Assembly (NCBI GenBank): GCA_963707465.1
Contig: CAVPQK010000015.1
Coordinates: 1,922,001 to 1,986,000 of the forward strand
DNA length: 64,000 bases
Direction: 5' to 3'
From: Bog-159 sp963707465
GTDB lineage: Bacteria > Acidobacteriota > Terriglobia > Bryobacterales > Bryobacteraceae
A program made the position numbers and the translations under genes. Under the pieces are notes generated by a model. That model did no database searches. It worked only from the letters and a program-made list of their open reading frames with translations, and was not told the origin of the DNA. Shown here piece by piece: positions 8,903-17,029 of the stretch. Each line of letters begins with the position of its first letter. The first letter of the stretch is position 1.

Positions 8903-10630
8903 TTATCGCGACCCTCGCGGCGGTTCGCGCACGGTCATGATGCGATCCACCGCCAGATCGTGCAATGTCTGCACCGTGCCGCTGGGCCATGCGATCTCGA
9001 GCGAGCGCGCCAGTCGGTCCCGCCCCAAACCGAAATGCACGCGCTTATCGCTGGCTGAGAAGTAACTACCGCCGGTCGAAACAGTCGCGTATTGGCTGGC
9101 TCCGGACTCGCTCACAATATGCAGCCGCGCGCCGATGCCATCGCGATTGCTCGCCGTCCCGATTGTGTTAACGGTCAGCCAGTGATTGGAGCTTCCCTGG
9201 TTGTGCAGAAGCATGGCTTTCCCGTCGAGGCAGCTCACCACCATATCGATCTGGCCGTCGTTGTCCAGATCGCCGAAGGCCGTGCCGCGCGCCGCCTGCA
9301 GCGTCCGGAAAGGCGCACCGCTGCGCGCGGAAACGTCTTCGAAATGGCCTTGCACATTCCGCAGCAGCATCAGCGGTTCAAGATAACGCACGTTGCCCTG
9401 GAAATACTGGATGTTGTCCATCACATGCGACTGCGCCACAAACAGATCCTTCCAGCCGTCGTTGTCGTAATCGATGAAGCCCGTGCCCCAACCGGAGTGC
9501 GGCATGGTCATGCGCGCTATTCCGGTGGTGTTCGATACGTACCTGAATGCGCCCTTCACGTTTCGAAAGAGCGCGTACTTCTGGTTTGCCAGGTCGCCGA
9601 TGAAGATTTCCGGCCAGCCGTCGTTGTCATAGTCCTCGAACGCCACCCCCATTCCGGAGAATGCGTGGCCATCTTCGTCGTACGCCAGCCCCGCCGCCAG
9701 ACCGACTTCGGAGAACGTTCCGTCGCGATTGTTGTGGAACAGTTGCTCCGCAATGGCGTCGTTGGCCACCACGATATCCGGCCACCCGTCCTGGTCATAA
9801 TCGTTAAACGCGCTCCCTAATCCCCTCCCGGGCGCGGCGGCGATGCCCGATTTCGTGCTGACATCGGTGAATGTTCCGTCCCGGTTGTTGTGATACAGAA
9901 TATACGTCGCGGATTTGAAAACGTCGGGATGGCAGTACGCCGGTTGCCCGCGCTCCGGCGCGCCGCACGGCAGGTTCTTCGAGAAGTCCCAGTCCAGATA
10001 GCGCGCTACAAACAGATCCAGGTAGCCGTCGCGGTCGTAATCCACAAACAGCGCGCTCGACGACCAGCCCCCTCCCGCGACGCCCGCCTTTTCGGTGACA
10101 TCCGTGAAGGTGCCGTCGCCGTTGTTGTGATACAGAATGTTGCGCCCGAAGTTGGTGACGTAGATGTCCGGGCGGCCGTCGTTGTCGTAGTCTCCTACGG
10201 CAACTCCCATTCCGTAAGAGTGGCCTTGCAACCCGGCCTTAGCGGTCACATCGGTGAAGGTGCCGTCGCCGTTGTTGTGGTACAGCCGGTTCCAATACTT
10301 CGGGTCGGACTTGTCCGGCGCCGCCCCGGGCGGCATCGGGCTTTTGAGGCGCGCGCCGTTGACGAAGAACAGGTCCTGGAATCCGTCGCCGTCATAATCC
10401 AGCATCGCCACGCCGCCGGGCATCGATTCAATCAGGTATTTCTGCGGCGTGCGCGAGGAAAGAAGCTGGAAGGCGACGCCCGCCTTCGCCGCCACGTCCA
10501 CGAAAACCGGCAAGGGCGCCTGCTCCCCCGCCGTGCCGACGAGAGCCACGCCGAGAAGCAGGGCGGGCAATCCTGCGCGCAGCCGGCTTTCAGCCGGCTT
10601 CCGGCCGCCTAAAAAGGCGGCTGCGGCCAA
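8903..10630 (-). CDS. Exported FG-GAP/VCBS propeller with ASPIC/UnbV domain (copy 3)
   Basis: 575 residues if read from TTG at 10630. Seven DxDxDG loops occur (LDYDGDGFQD, GDYDNDGRPD, VDYDRDGYLD, NDYDQDGWPD, EDYDNDGWPE, IDYDNDGWKD, GDLDNDGQID), then an ASPIC/UnbV domain (GARLHIVSESGASQY, VHFGLGRDRLARSLEIAWPS). The first 15 or so residues (MAAAAFLGGRKPAES) are encoded by an intergenic hairpin repeat, so the true start is uncertain. A TTG at about 10570, before PALLLGVALVGTAGEQ, is the main alternative, and this hydrophobic stretch looks like a signal peptide. It follows the TonB-type receptor by 32 bases and precedes copy 2 by two. Confidence 0.83.
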   Translation of the reverse strand: MAAAAFLGGRKPAESRLRAGLPALLLGVALVGTAGEQAPLPVFVDVAAKAGVAFQLLSSRTPQKYLIESMPGGVAMLDYDGDGFQDLFFVNGARLKSPMPPGAAPDKSDPKYWNRLYHNNGDGTFTDVTAKAGLQGHSYGMGVAVGDYDNDGRPDIYVTNFGRNILYHNNGDGTFTDVTEKAGVAGGGWSSSALFVDYDRDGYLDLFVARYLDWDFSKNLPCGAPERGQPAYCHPDVFKSATYILYHNNRDGTFTDVSTKSGIAAAPGRGLGSAFNDYDQDGWPDIVVANDAIAEQLFHNNRDGTFSEVGLAAGLAYDEDGHAFSGMGVAFEDYDNDGWPEIFIGDLANQKYALFRNVKGAFRYVSNTTGIARMTMPHSGWGTGFIDYDNDGWKDLFVAQSHVMDNIQYFQGNVRYLEPLMLLRNVQGHFEDVSARSGAPFRTLQAARGTAFGDLDNDGQIDMVVSCLDGKAMLLHNQGSSNHWLTVNTIGTASNRDGIGARLHIVSESGASQYATVSTGGSYFSASDKRVHFGLGRDRLARSLEIAWPSGTVQTLHDLAVDRIMTVREPPRGSR

Positions 10631-10647
10631 GATTGGCCGCCCTCCAG
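10582..10647 (-). repeat. Double-hairpin intergenic repeat, family A, copy 1
   Basis: On the minus strand this reads GGAGGGCGGCCAATCTTGG, then CCGCAG and GCCGCCTTTTTAGGCGGC, forming two successive short hairpins, followed by a third AGCCGGCTGAAAGCCGGCT hairpin. It fills the gap between the receptor gene and propeller copy 3 and supplies the apparent start codon of the latter. Confidence 0.85.
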
Positions 10648-10662
10648 AGGAGCCGCGCTGTC

Positions 10663-13600
10663 TTAGAAGTAGAACTTTAATCCCATCTGTAGCTGGCGCG
10701 GCAAGGTAGCGGGCGCCGCCGAAGTCACCTGGCCTGCATTCACGTTCTGAATATTGCTGTTCGGATAGCCGAATACAGTTTGGTTGAAGACGTTATACGC
10801 CTCCGCCCGGAACTCAAAGTACTTGCTTTCCCCGAGGCCCACATGGAACTGGCGGAACAGCGATATATCCAGATTCCTCCCCCAGTCCGTCACCAAAGCG
10901 TTAGGCCGCGAGTCGCCGTACGTGTATGGCGACGGAACCGCAAAGGCCGAGAGGTTGAACCATTCGGCGATGGTGCCGGCGCCCGAGTTGGGACTTCCCA
11001 CGATGTTGGCGCGCTCGTTGTTGAATCCGCCATTGTTCAGGATCGAGGTATTGGCCACCACCGTGTACGGCAGACCCGAATGCAGGCTCAAGATGCCGTT
11101 GAGCGACCACCCGCCCGCCAAAACGCCGACCGCCCGGTTGCCGCTATATCCCGGCCTCCCGAATGGCGATAGCACGGTGAACGACCCCGTGAAGTTGTTG
11201 GTCTGGTTGGTATCCGACAACCCCGCATCCGAGGTGCGATTGTATATGTTTTGCGCGTTGCAGTTGGCTCCAATCCCGCACTCATCGTCGATCGCCTTGG
11301 ATAGCGTGTACGACAACTGGAACGCCAGGGTCGAGCTGGCGGTCTTTCTGACGGAAACTTGTAGCGCATTGTACCGGCTGGCGCCCACGCTCTGGTCGAA
11401 CCATTGCGGCAACATGTACGGGAACGGCTGGCGCGGCGCGACCGGACCCGGGCCCGGAGGCGCCACATTCTGCACGGGGCCCCAGTCCAGGCGCCGGCCC
11501 ACCGAACCGACGTAGTTCACATCGGCCACGATTTTGTTGGGCAGTTCCCGCTGGACGCCGAAGTTCCACTGGTCCATATAGGGCGATTTGAAATTCGGAT
11601 CGACCATCCATTGGCTCACCTCGGAAAAGGTGGATACTGGATAAACCAAGCCGCCGCCCGTGCCCAGCCCCAATGGATTCGCCATGCCCGCATTGACGGC
11701 ATTCGCATTCAAGGTGGGGTTGTTGATGGTGGCCACAGCCGGCCAGTTCCCGCCGAAATTCTGGGCCAATTGCGTGATCCCTCCCCACATGTCGTAGAAG
11801 CGGCCATACCCCGCGCGGGCCACCGTCTTGTCGGTGAGCCGGTAGGCCAAGCCCAGCCTTCCGGACCAATCGGTGTGGTCGTCCTTGAGAATGGCGTGAT
11901 TCGATCCGGCCACGCTGACATACTGCGGAAGTTGTCCCGGCCCGTTCGGATCGGGGAATTGAGAAACCGTATCGCCGCTGGCCGGCGGCGCCGCGAACGT
12001 CCCGTTAGGCAGGCAAGGGGCGCCTACCGACGCCGAACAATTCGGCGGAACGGCCGTCAGTATGTACTGGCCGGTGACCGCATTCGCGTCGCCGGTGTAC
12101 AGATCCTTGCCGGCGCCATAGATGGGCCAGAGTCTCAGGTCGTAGCGCAGGCCGATATTTACCGTCAGCCTGCTGGTGGCTTTCCACTGATCCTGAATAT
12201 AGGCGGCATCCATCCAGCCGCCTTGCGCCACTTCGTTCACGTTTCGGAGCGCGGCGCCGCTGGGAACTCCCAGCAGCAGGGAGGCCCACGAATTGCCGCC
12301 CAGGCCCTGCTCGTCGCCCAGTCCGGCCGTCTGCGCTTGCGCGAACGACTCGGTGTTGTACCCGATCGGAGAGTGGAAATAGTTCGTCTCGATATCCGCG
12401 CCGAACTTGATGGTGTGTTTGCCGATGATCTTCGAGAAGTCGCCCCCAAACTGCCAGACGTTGGCCAGCGTGGTGCCCTGCAGGGCTGAGTTCGGCCACG
12501 ACAAATAACCGGCTATGCTGCTCAGCATCGGCGCATACTGCTTGCCATCCAACGTTTCAAAAGTGGTGGACGCCCCCAGGCCGTTCAACTGGCTCAGGAA
12601 CGCCGCGTTCTGGCCATTCACCGAACCGAGTTCGTTGTCGAATCCAAAATTCCGCCCAAAGTAAAATTCCAGAACGGACGTGGGGCCGAACGTGTGCGTC
12701 TCGTGAATGGCGAAGTTTTGCCCGTAAATGTCGTCGCTGTTGGCGCCAATCACGCTCTGTGGCAGCAGTTCGGACTCCTCGTACTGGCTGTAACGAAACA
12801 TGATCTGATCGGAATTTCCAATGTAGTGATCGGCGCGGATCTGTCCGGTATCGTTGGTGAGCAGTTGTTTTTCCGGTATGTAGATGTTGTTTCCATTGAT
12901 TAGCGCCCCGGCCTGCGGCACCAGGCTCTGATACAACTGCGCGATCGGACTGATCTCACTCGATGGGATCATGTTGTTCGGAATGGGAGTGCGCGAATAG
13001 CTGTTGGTGGCGGCGTTGTAGGTGGTGCTGTTGGGATCGTAAAGGACGGTGGGCAGGATATCGCTGAAATCGCCAGTGCGTTCCGCGGCCGTCGGCCCCA
13101 GTGCACCGCCCTCCAGGTTTTGGTGTTGCCGGTATCCCTCGTAAGCCGCAAAGAAGAACGTGCGATTCTTGCCGTTATAGATTTTGGGAATCGAGATGGG
13201 GCCGCCGAACGCGGCTCCAAATTGATTCTGGCGAAGCGGCGGGAGCGCGGCGTTGAAGAACCCGCGCGCATCCATGTCCGCATTGCGCAGGAATTCCCAC
13301 AACGTGCCGTGGTATTGGTTGGTGCCCGACTTGCTAACCACGCTGACGATTCCGCCCATGACCCCGCCGTATTCCGCCAGGTCGTTATGGCCCTGCGTCT
13401 TGAACTCCTGAATGTCGTCGATGATCGGCGCGAAGTTGTAGGTCGTCAGGAACGTGTTCAGATCGTTGATGCCGTCCAGCAGGTACTCATTGCTGCGCAC
13501 CCGCGCGCCATTGATCGAAGGGAACGAAGCCACCCCGATGGCGGCGCCCGCGAAGCCGCCGCCCCCCGCTCCGGCGCCCGTGCCGCTCTGGTCCCGGTTG

Positions 13601-14130
13601 ATGTTCGCGACGCCCGGGGTGATCGTTAACAGTTGCGTGAAGTTGCGTCCGTTCAGCGGCAGGTTGTTGACTTCCTGCGTGGCCACCACCGTTCCCAACT
13701 CGGCAGTGGACGATTCCACGCCGGCCGCGACGGCTTCGACCGTCACACTCTGCTGGGACTCGCCGATCTTCAGGTGAAAGTCAAAAGTGGCAGTCTGGTT
13801 GACCTCCAGGGTCACGGCCGATTGCGTTACTTTGGCAAAGCCCGCCGCGGCCGCCTCCAGCGTGTAAACGCCGGGCAGCACGTTGAGGAAGGCGTAGGCT
13901 CCGCTGCTGTTCGATACCGTGGTGCGCACCACCGCCGTATTCACGTTGGTCAGGCTGACGTGGGCTTCGGGAATTGGCGCTCCGGAGGGGTCGGAAACCA
14001 CTCCGTTCACCGTGGCGGATGCCTCCTGGGCCCGGGCGGCCTGTGACGCGGCGGTCCATAAGACAAGAACCGTCAAAAGGATGGCGAGGCTGAGACGCCT
14101 CAACCCTTGCTCTCTGGCTAACGCTGCCAT
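10663..14130 (-). CDS. CarboxypepD_reg-TonB-dependent outer-membrane receptor
   Basis: 1155 residues. A signal peptide (MAALAREQGLRRLSLAILLT, ending near AARAQ) is followed by a carboxypeptidase-regulatory Ig-like domain (VNGVVSDPSGAPIPEAHVSL), a plug-like region (LPLNGRNFTQLLTITPGV) and a long barrel region ending in KFYF, with a terminal aromatic as expected for outer-membrane barrels. This is the SusC-like/oar receptor type common in Acidobacteria. The start at 14130 is chosen because AAGGAG lies five to six bases upstream; an ATG at 14166 lacks this. It heads the minus-strand operon under the promoter at 14258-14286. The substrate is unknown; the divergent fucose genes make a fucosylated glycan possible, but that is inference. 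Confidence 0.88.
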   Translation of the reverse strand: MAALAREQGLRRLSLAILLTVLVLWTAASQAARAQEASATVNGVVSDPSGAPIPEAHVSLTNVNTAVVRTTVSNSSGAYAFLNVLPGVYTLEAAAAGFAKVTQSAVTLEVNQTATFDFHLKIGESQQSVTVEAVAAGVESSTAELGTVVATQEVNNLPLNGRNFTQLLTITPGVANINRDQSGTGAGAGGGGFAGAAIGVASFPSINGARVRSNEYLLDGINDLNTFLTTYNFAPIIDDIQEFKTQGHNDLAEYGGVMGGIVSVVSKSGTNQYHGTLWEFLRNADMDARGFFNAALPPLRQNQFGAAFGGPISIPKIYNGKNRTFFFAAYEGYRQHQNLEGGALGPTAAERTGDFSDILPTVLYDPNSTTYNAATNSYSRTPIPNNMIPSSEISPIAQLYQSLVPQAGALINGNNIYIPEKQLLTNDTGQIRADHYIGNSDQIMFRYSQYEESELLPQSVIGANSDDIYGQNFAIHETHTFGPTSVLEFYFGRNFGFDNELGSVNGQNAAFLSQLNGLGASTTFETLDGKQYAPMLSSIAGYLSWPNSALQGTTLANVWQFGGDFSKIIGKHTIKFGADIETNYFHSPIGYNTESFAQAQTAGLGDEQGLGGNSWASLLLGVPSGAALRNVNEVAQGGWMDAAYIQDQWKATSRLTVNIGLRYDLRLWPIYGAGKDLYTGDANAVTGQYILTAVPPNCSASVGAPCLPNGTFAAPPASGDTVSQFPDPNGPGQLPQYVSVAGSNHAILKDDHTDWSGRLGLAYRLTDKTVARAGYGRFYDMWGGITQLAQNFGGNWPAVATINNPTLNANAVNAGMANPLGLGTGGGLVYPVSTFSEVSQWMVDPNFKSPYMDQWNFGVQRELPNKIVADVNYVGSVGRRLDWGPVQNVAPPGPGPVAPRQPFPYMLPQWFDQSVGASRYNALQVSVRKTASSTLAFQLSYTLSKAIDDECGIGANCNAQNIYNRTSDAGLSDTNQTNNFTGSFTVLSPFGRPGYSGNRAVGVLAGGWSLNGILSLHSGLPYTVVANTSILNNGGFNNERANIVGSPNSGAGTIAEWFNLSAFAVPSPYTYGDSRPNALVTDWGRNLDISLFRQFHVGLGESKYFEFRAEAYNVFNQTVFGYPNSNIQNVNAGQVTSAAPATLPRQLQMGLKFYF

Positions 14131-14257
14131 ATTGTCTCCTTGTACGCGGACTTGATTTGCACGCACGTCGCGGGCGCGCTCCCATTGGCTAAAAACCGAG
14201 TCCCAGAGGACCCAGACCGTCCCCGACGACGCTGACTGTATCGTTAACTATAGTGGA

Positions 14258-14286
14258 AGTATACTAGCGCTATAATTCCGTGTCAA
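14258..14286 (-). promoter_or_regulatory. Sigma70-type promoter of the receptor/propeller operon
   Basis: On the minus strand TTGACA (14281-14286) and TATACT (14258-14263) are separated by exactly 17 bases. The spacer contains the 8-bp palindrome TAGCGCTA (14265-14272), a possible operator for the divergent LacI-family regulator. Predicted transcription would start near 14251, leaving a leader of about 120 bases before the receptor ATG. Confidence 0.6.
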
Positions 14287-14357
14287 GGGAAAAATATGCC
14301 CCAGAAATGGTGCGAAAAATCACCTACTTTAACGTTGCAGCCAGCGTTGACAGTCAC

Positions 14358-14423
14358 GGAGGGCGCCCAATCTTGGCCGCAGCCGCCTTTTAGGCGGCCA
14401 GAGCAGGCTAACAGCCGGCTGGG
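14358..14423 (+). repeat. Double-hairpin intergenic repeat, family A, copy 2
   Basis: Same core as the other A copies (GGAGGGCGCCCAATCTTGGC, then GCCGCCTTTTAGGCGGC), followed by a weaker CAGCCGGCTG hairpin. It lies directly upstream of the LacI-family gene, in its leader. Confidence 0.85.
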
Positions 14424-14441
14424 ACAGGATTGAGGTGCATA

Positions 14442-15467
14442 ATGGTAAAAATGGCAGTCACGATGAAGGACATCGCCCGCGAGCTCGGGCTGTCCGTGGT
14501 AACGGTCTCCAAAGTCATTCGCAACCACTCCGACATCGGTGAAGAAACCCGCCAGCGCGTGCTCAAGCGCATCAAGGAGTTGAACTACCAGCCGAATATG
14601 GCCGCCCGCGCGCTGGTCACCGGCCGCACCTATTCGGCCGGCTTGATCGTTCCCGACCTGATGCATCCGTTTTTCGCGGAAGTTGCCAGCGGCCTTTCCG
14701 ATGTGCTGCGCCGCAAGAATTACAGCCTGCTGATCTCCTCGTCCGAAGGCGACCCCGACCTGGAACGCCAGGAGATCAAGCGGTTGCTGAGCCGTGGCCT
14801 GGATGCCCTGATGATCGCCTCCACGCAATGGACCGTCGAAAGTTTCCGCCGCATTGAAGAGCAAAAGGTCCCCTACGTCCTCCTCGATCGCGCCTTTCTG
14901 GGGATGCCGGCGAATTTTGTGGGCGTCGACGACATCGCCGTCGGCCGCCTCGCAACCGAACACTTGATATCGGCCGGCTGCCGGAGGATCGCGCATATTC
15001 GCGGCGCCTCCACCAGCACCGCGCTGGGCCGCCTGGAAGGTTATTCGCAGGCGCTCGCACGCCACGATCTGAACCAGTTCCAGGGCTACGTTCTGGCCGG
15101 ACGCTCGGCTGACGTGGATAGCTGGATCAGCGGTAACGAGGCCATGAAAAAGCTGCTGGCCCTGTCGCCGCGGCCCGATGGAGTCTTCTGTTATAACGAC
15201 CCGATCGCCATCGGCGTGATCGATGCCATCCTCGAAGCCGGGCTGCGGGTTCCCGGCGATATTGCCGTGATCGGCTGCGGCAATCTCCATTTTGATAAGT
15301 CGCTGCGCGTACCCCTCTCGAGCGTGGACCAGCAAAGCCGCGCCATCGGCGAGCGCGCCGGGAAACTGGTGCTATCGCTCATCGAAGCCAAGGTCGCGCC
15401 GCAGCCCAAGAGTATTGTGCTGGAGCCGTCCATCGTGCCGCGCGAGTCCACTCGAAGACAACCGTGA
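14442..15467 (+). CDS. LacI-family transcriptional regulator of the fucose island
   Basis: 341 residues from ATG at 14442, where GAGG sits six bases upstream; a TTG at 14430 is less likely. The N-terminal HTH is canonical (TMKDIARELGLSVVTVSKVI, then NYQPNMAARAL), followed by a periplasmic-binding-protein-like sensor domain (SAGLIVPDLMHPFFAEV, PDGVFCYNDPIAIGVIDAIL, IAVIGCGNLHFDKSL). Its stop overlaps the GTG of the fucose-1-phosphate guanylyltransferase-like gene, so the two are coupled. It is divergent from the receptor operon. It probably represses this island and is released by a sugar; fucose or a derivative is inferred from context only. Confidence 0.9.
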   Translation: MVKMAVTMKDIARELGLSVVTVSKVIRNHSDIGEETRQRVLKRIKELNYQPNMAARALVTGRTYSAGLIVPDLMHPFFAEVASGLSDVLRRKNYSLLISSSEGDPDLERQEIKRLLSRGLDALMIASTQWTVESFRRIEEQKVPYVLLDRAFLGMPANFVGVDDIAVGRLATEHLISAGCRRIAHIRGASTSTALGRLEGYSQALARHDLNQFQGYVLAGRSADVDSWISGNEAMKKLLALSPRPDGVFCYNDPIAIGVIDAILEAGLRVPGDIAVIGCGNLHFDKSLRVPLSSVDQQSRAIGERAGKLVLSLIEAKVAPQPKSIVLEPSIVPRESTRRQP

Positions 15468-17017
15468 ATAGCATGCCGCCAGAGTCCCCCAACCCGTGGG
15501 ACTATCTCATCGTGACGGCGGCCAACGACCGCCAGGCGGCGGCGTACCAGGCGCAGATTCAACTTCGCCGCGAGATGGGGCTGTTGCCGCAGGTGCGCGA
15601 TTTCCTGGTAATCCCCGATCGCGATGGCCGCCGCATCGGCAGCGGCGGGAGCACCCTGCTGTGCCTGGAAGAGGTGCTCGGCCGCGAGCTCCATGATGCC
15701 AGCGCCGCGGAGACGACCTTGCGCCGCTTGCGCATTCTGATCGTCCACGCGGGCGGCGATTCCCGCCGCCTACCTGCGTATTCTCCCTGCGGCAAAATCT
15801 TCATTCCTCTTCCCGGCGGCACCGATCCGCGAATCCGTTCCACCCTGTTCGACCGCCTGGTCCCGGCATTCCTCGCTCTTCCCGCCGGCGCGCCCGGTGC
15901 AGGACAGGTGGTGGTCGCGGCCGGAGACGCATTGATCCGTTTCGATCCGGCGGCGGTCCGCTTCGGCGCAGCGGGGATCGTCGCCCTGGGAGCGCCCGCG
16001 TCGCCGCCGGAGGCCGCTCGTCACGGCGTCCTCTGTCCCAACCCCGATGGTTCCGTGCGCCTCTATTTGCAGAAGCCGGATGTACCCACGCAAACCGAAG
16101 CGGGCGCCATCGGCGCGGACGGCCGGTCCGTGCTCGACATCGGGATCATGTCGCTCGATGCCGCCGCGGCCGCGACCCTGCTGCAAGCGTTTCGCGCTCC
16201 GTCCGCGCGCGCCGCGATCCTGTCGCAGGGCATCGATCTGTACCGCGAAATCTGCTGCGCCCTGGGAACCGAGGCAACTCTCCCGCACTATCTGAAAACC
16301 GCCCGCTCCAGCCAATCGGCGCTGGGCGAAGCTTTTCTGGAGAGCCTGTTCGCCGAACTGCGGCCCATCCCGTTGCACGTCCGCGTCCTCGATGAGTGCA
16401 GTTTCCTGCACTTCGGATCCACCCGCCAGTTGATCACGAGCGGCCTGGAGCTGGTCGCCCAGGATCGTGGCGCGCCGCCCGCGGGTACCATCCTGGAGAT
16501 GAACAACGACATGCGGGGCGCGGGCTTAATCGCCGGCCGGCAAGCCTGGGTGGAAGGTTGCCGGCTGCGGGCGCCCCTCACTGTGCGCGGCCGCAACGTC
16601 GTCGTCGGCGTGGATGTTCGGGATCCGCTCGAACTGCCGGAGGGCGCCTGCCTGGACGTCCCTTCCGGCTTGGATCGGCACGGCGGCCAGGTTTGGTTCA
16701 TCCGCTGCTGTGGCGTGGACGACACCTTCAAGCGCTCCATGGCGGACGGCGCGACTTTCTGCGGCAAGCCGCTGGCGGAGTGGCTCCGCACTGTGGGCGT
16801 ATCCGTTTCGAGCGTCTGGGACGACGAGACCCCCGAACAGGAGCGCACCCTCTGGTACGCCCGGCTGTTTCCAGCGGAGAAAGTAAGCGGCGCGTATCGG
16901 CGCTGGCTTTGGATGTTCGACCCCGCCCGCACGCCGGAACAGAGGACCGCCTTTCTGTCGGCGGACCGTTACAGCTCGGCCGAGATCGCGGTCCGTTCCG
17001 TTTGTGGGGCAGGTTGA
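15464..17017 (+). CDS. Fucose-1-phosphate guanylyltransferase-like (L-fucokinase-domain family), no kinase domain
   Basis: 517 residues resembling the nucleotidyltransferase half of Bacteroides Fkp and animal FPGT. Landmarks are GRRIGSGGSTLLCLEEVLG, the nucleotide-binding LIVHAGGDSRRLPAYSPCGK followed by IFIPLPGG, and a later beta-helix-like region (SFLHFGSTRQLITSG). The reaction would be GTP plus fucose-1-phosphate to GDP-fucose. The GHMP kinase domain that makes fucose-1-phosphate in Fkp is absent: the protein ends soon after RRWLWMFDPARTPEQR. No separate kinase is in the window. GTG at 15464 overlaps the regulator stop; ATG at 15473 is the alternative. It is followed by fucP 12 bases later. 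Confidence 0.78.
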   Translation: MNSMPPESPNPWDYLIVTAANDRQAAAYQAQIQLRREMGLLPQVRDFLVIPDRDGRRIGSGGSTLLCLEEVLGRELHDASAAETTLRRLRILIVHAGGDSRRLPAYSPCGKIFIPLPGGTDPRIRSTLFDRLVPAFLALPAGAPGAGQVVVAAGDALIRFDPAAVRFGAAGIVALGAPASPPEAARHGVLCPNPDGSVRLYLQKPDVPTQTEAGAIGADGRSVLDIGIMSLDAAAAATLLQAFRAPSARAAILSQGIDLYREICCALGTEATLPHYLKTARSSQSALGEAFLESLFAELRPIPLHVRVLDECSFLHFGSTRQLITSGLELVAQDRGAPPAGTILEMNNDMRGAGLIAGRQAWVEGCRLRAPLTVRGRNVVVGVDVRDPLELPEGACLDVPSGLDRHGGQVWFIRCCGVDDTFKRSMADGATFCGKPLAEWLRTVGVSVSSVWDDETPEQERTLWYARLFPAEKVSGAYRRWLWMFDPARTPEQRTAFLSADRYSSAEIAVRSVCGAG

Positions 17018-17029
17018 GGGTATGCTGGA

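Noticed and set aside
7338..9065. A 575-residue open frame on the plus strand
   Set aside because: Antisense to propeller copy 2, with repeated valine- and arginine-rich stretches that mirror the DxDxDG loops.
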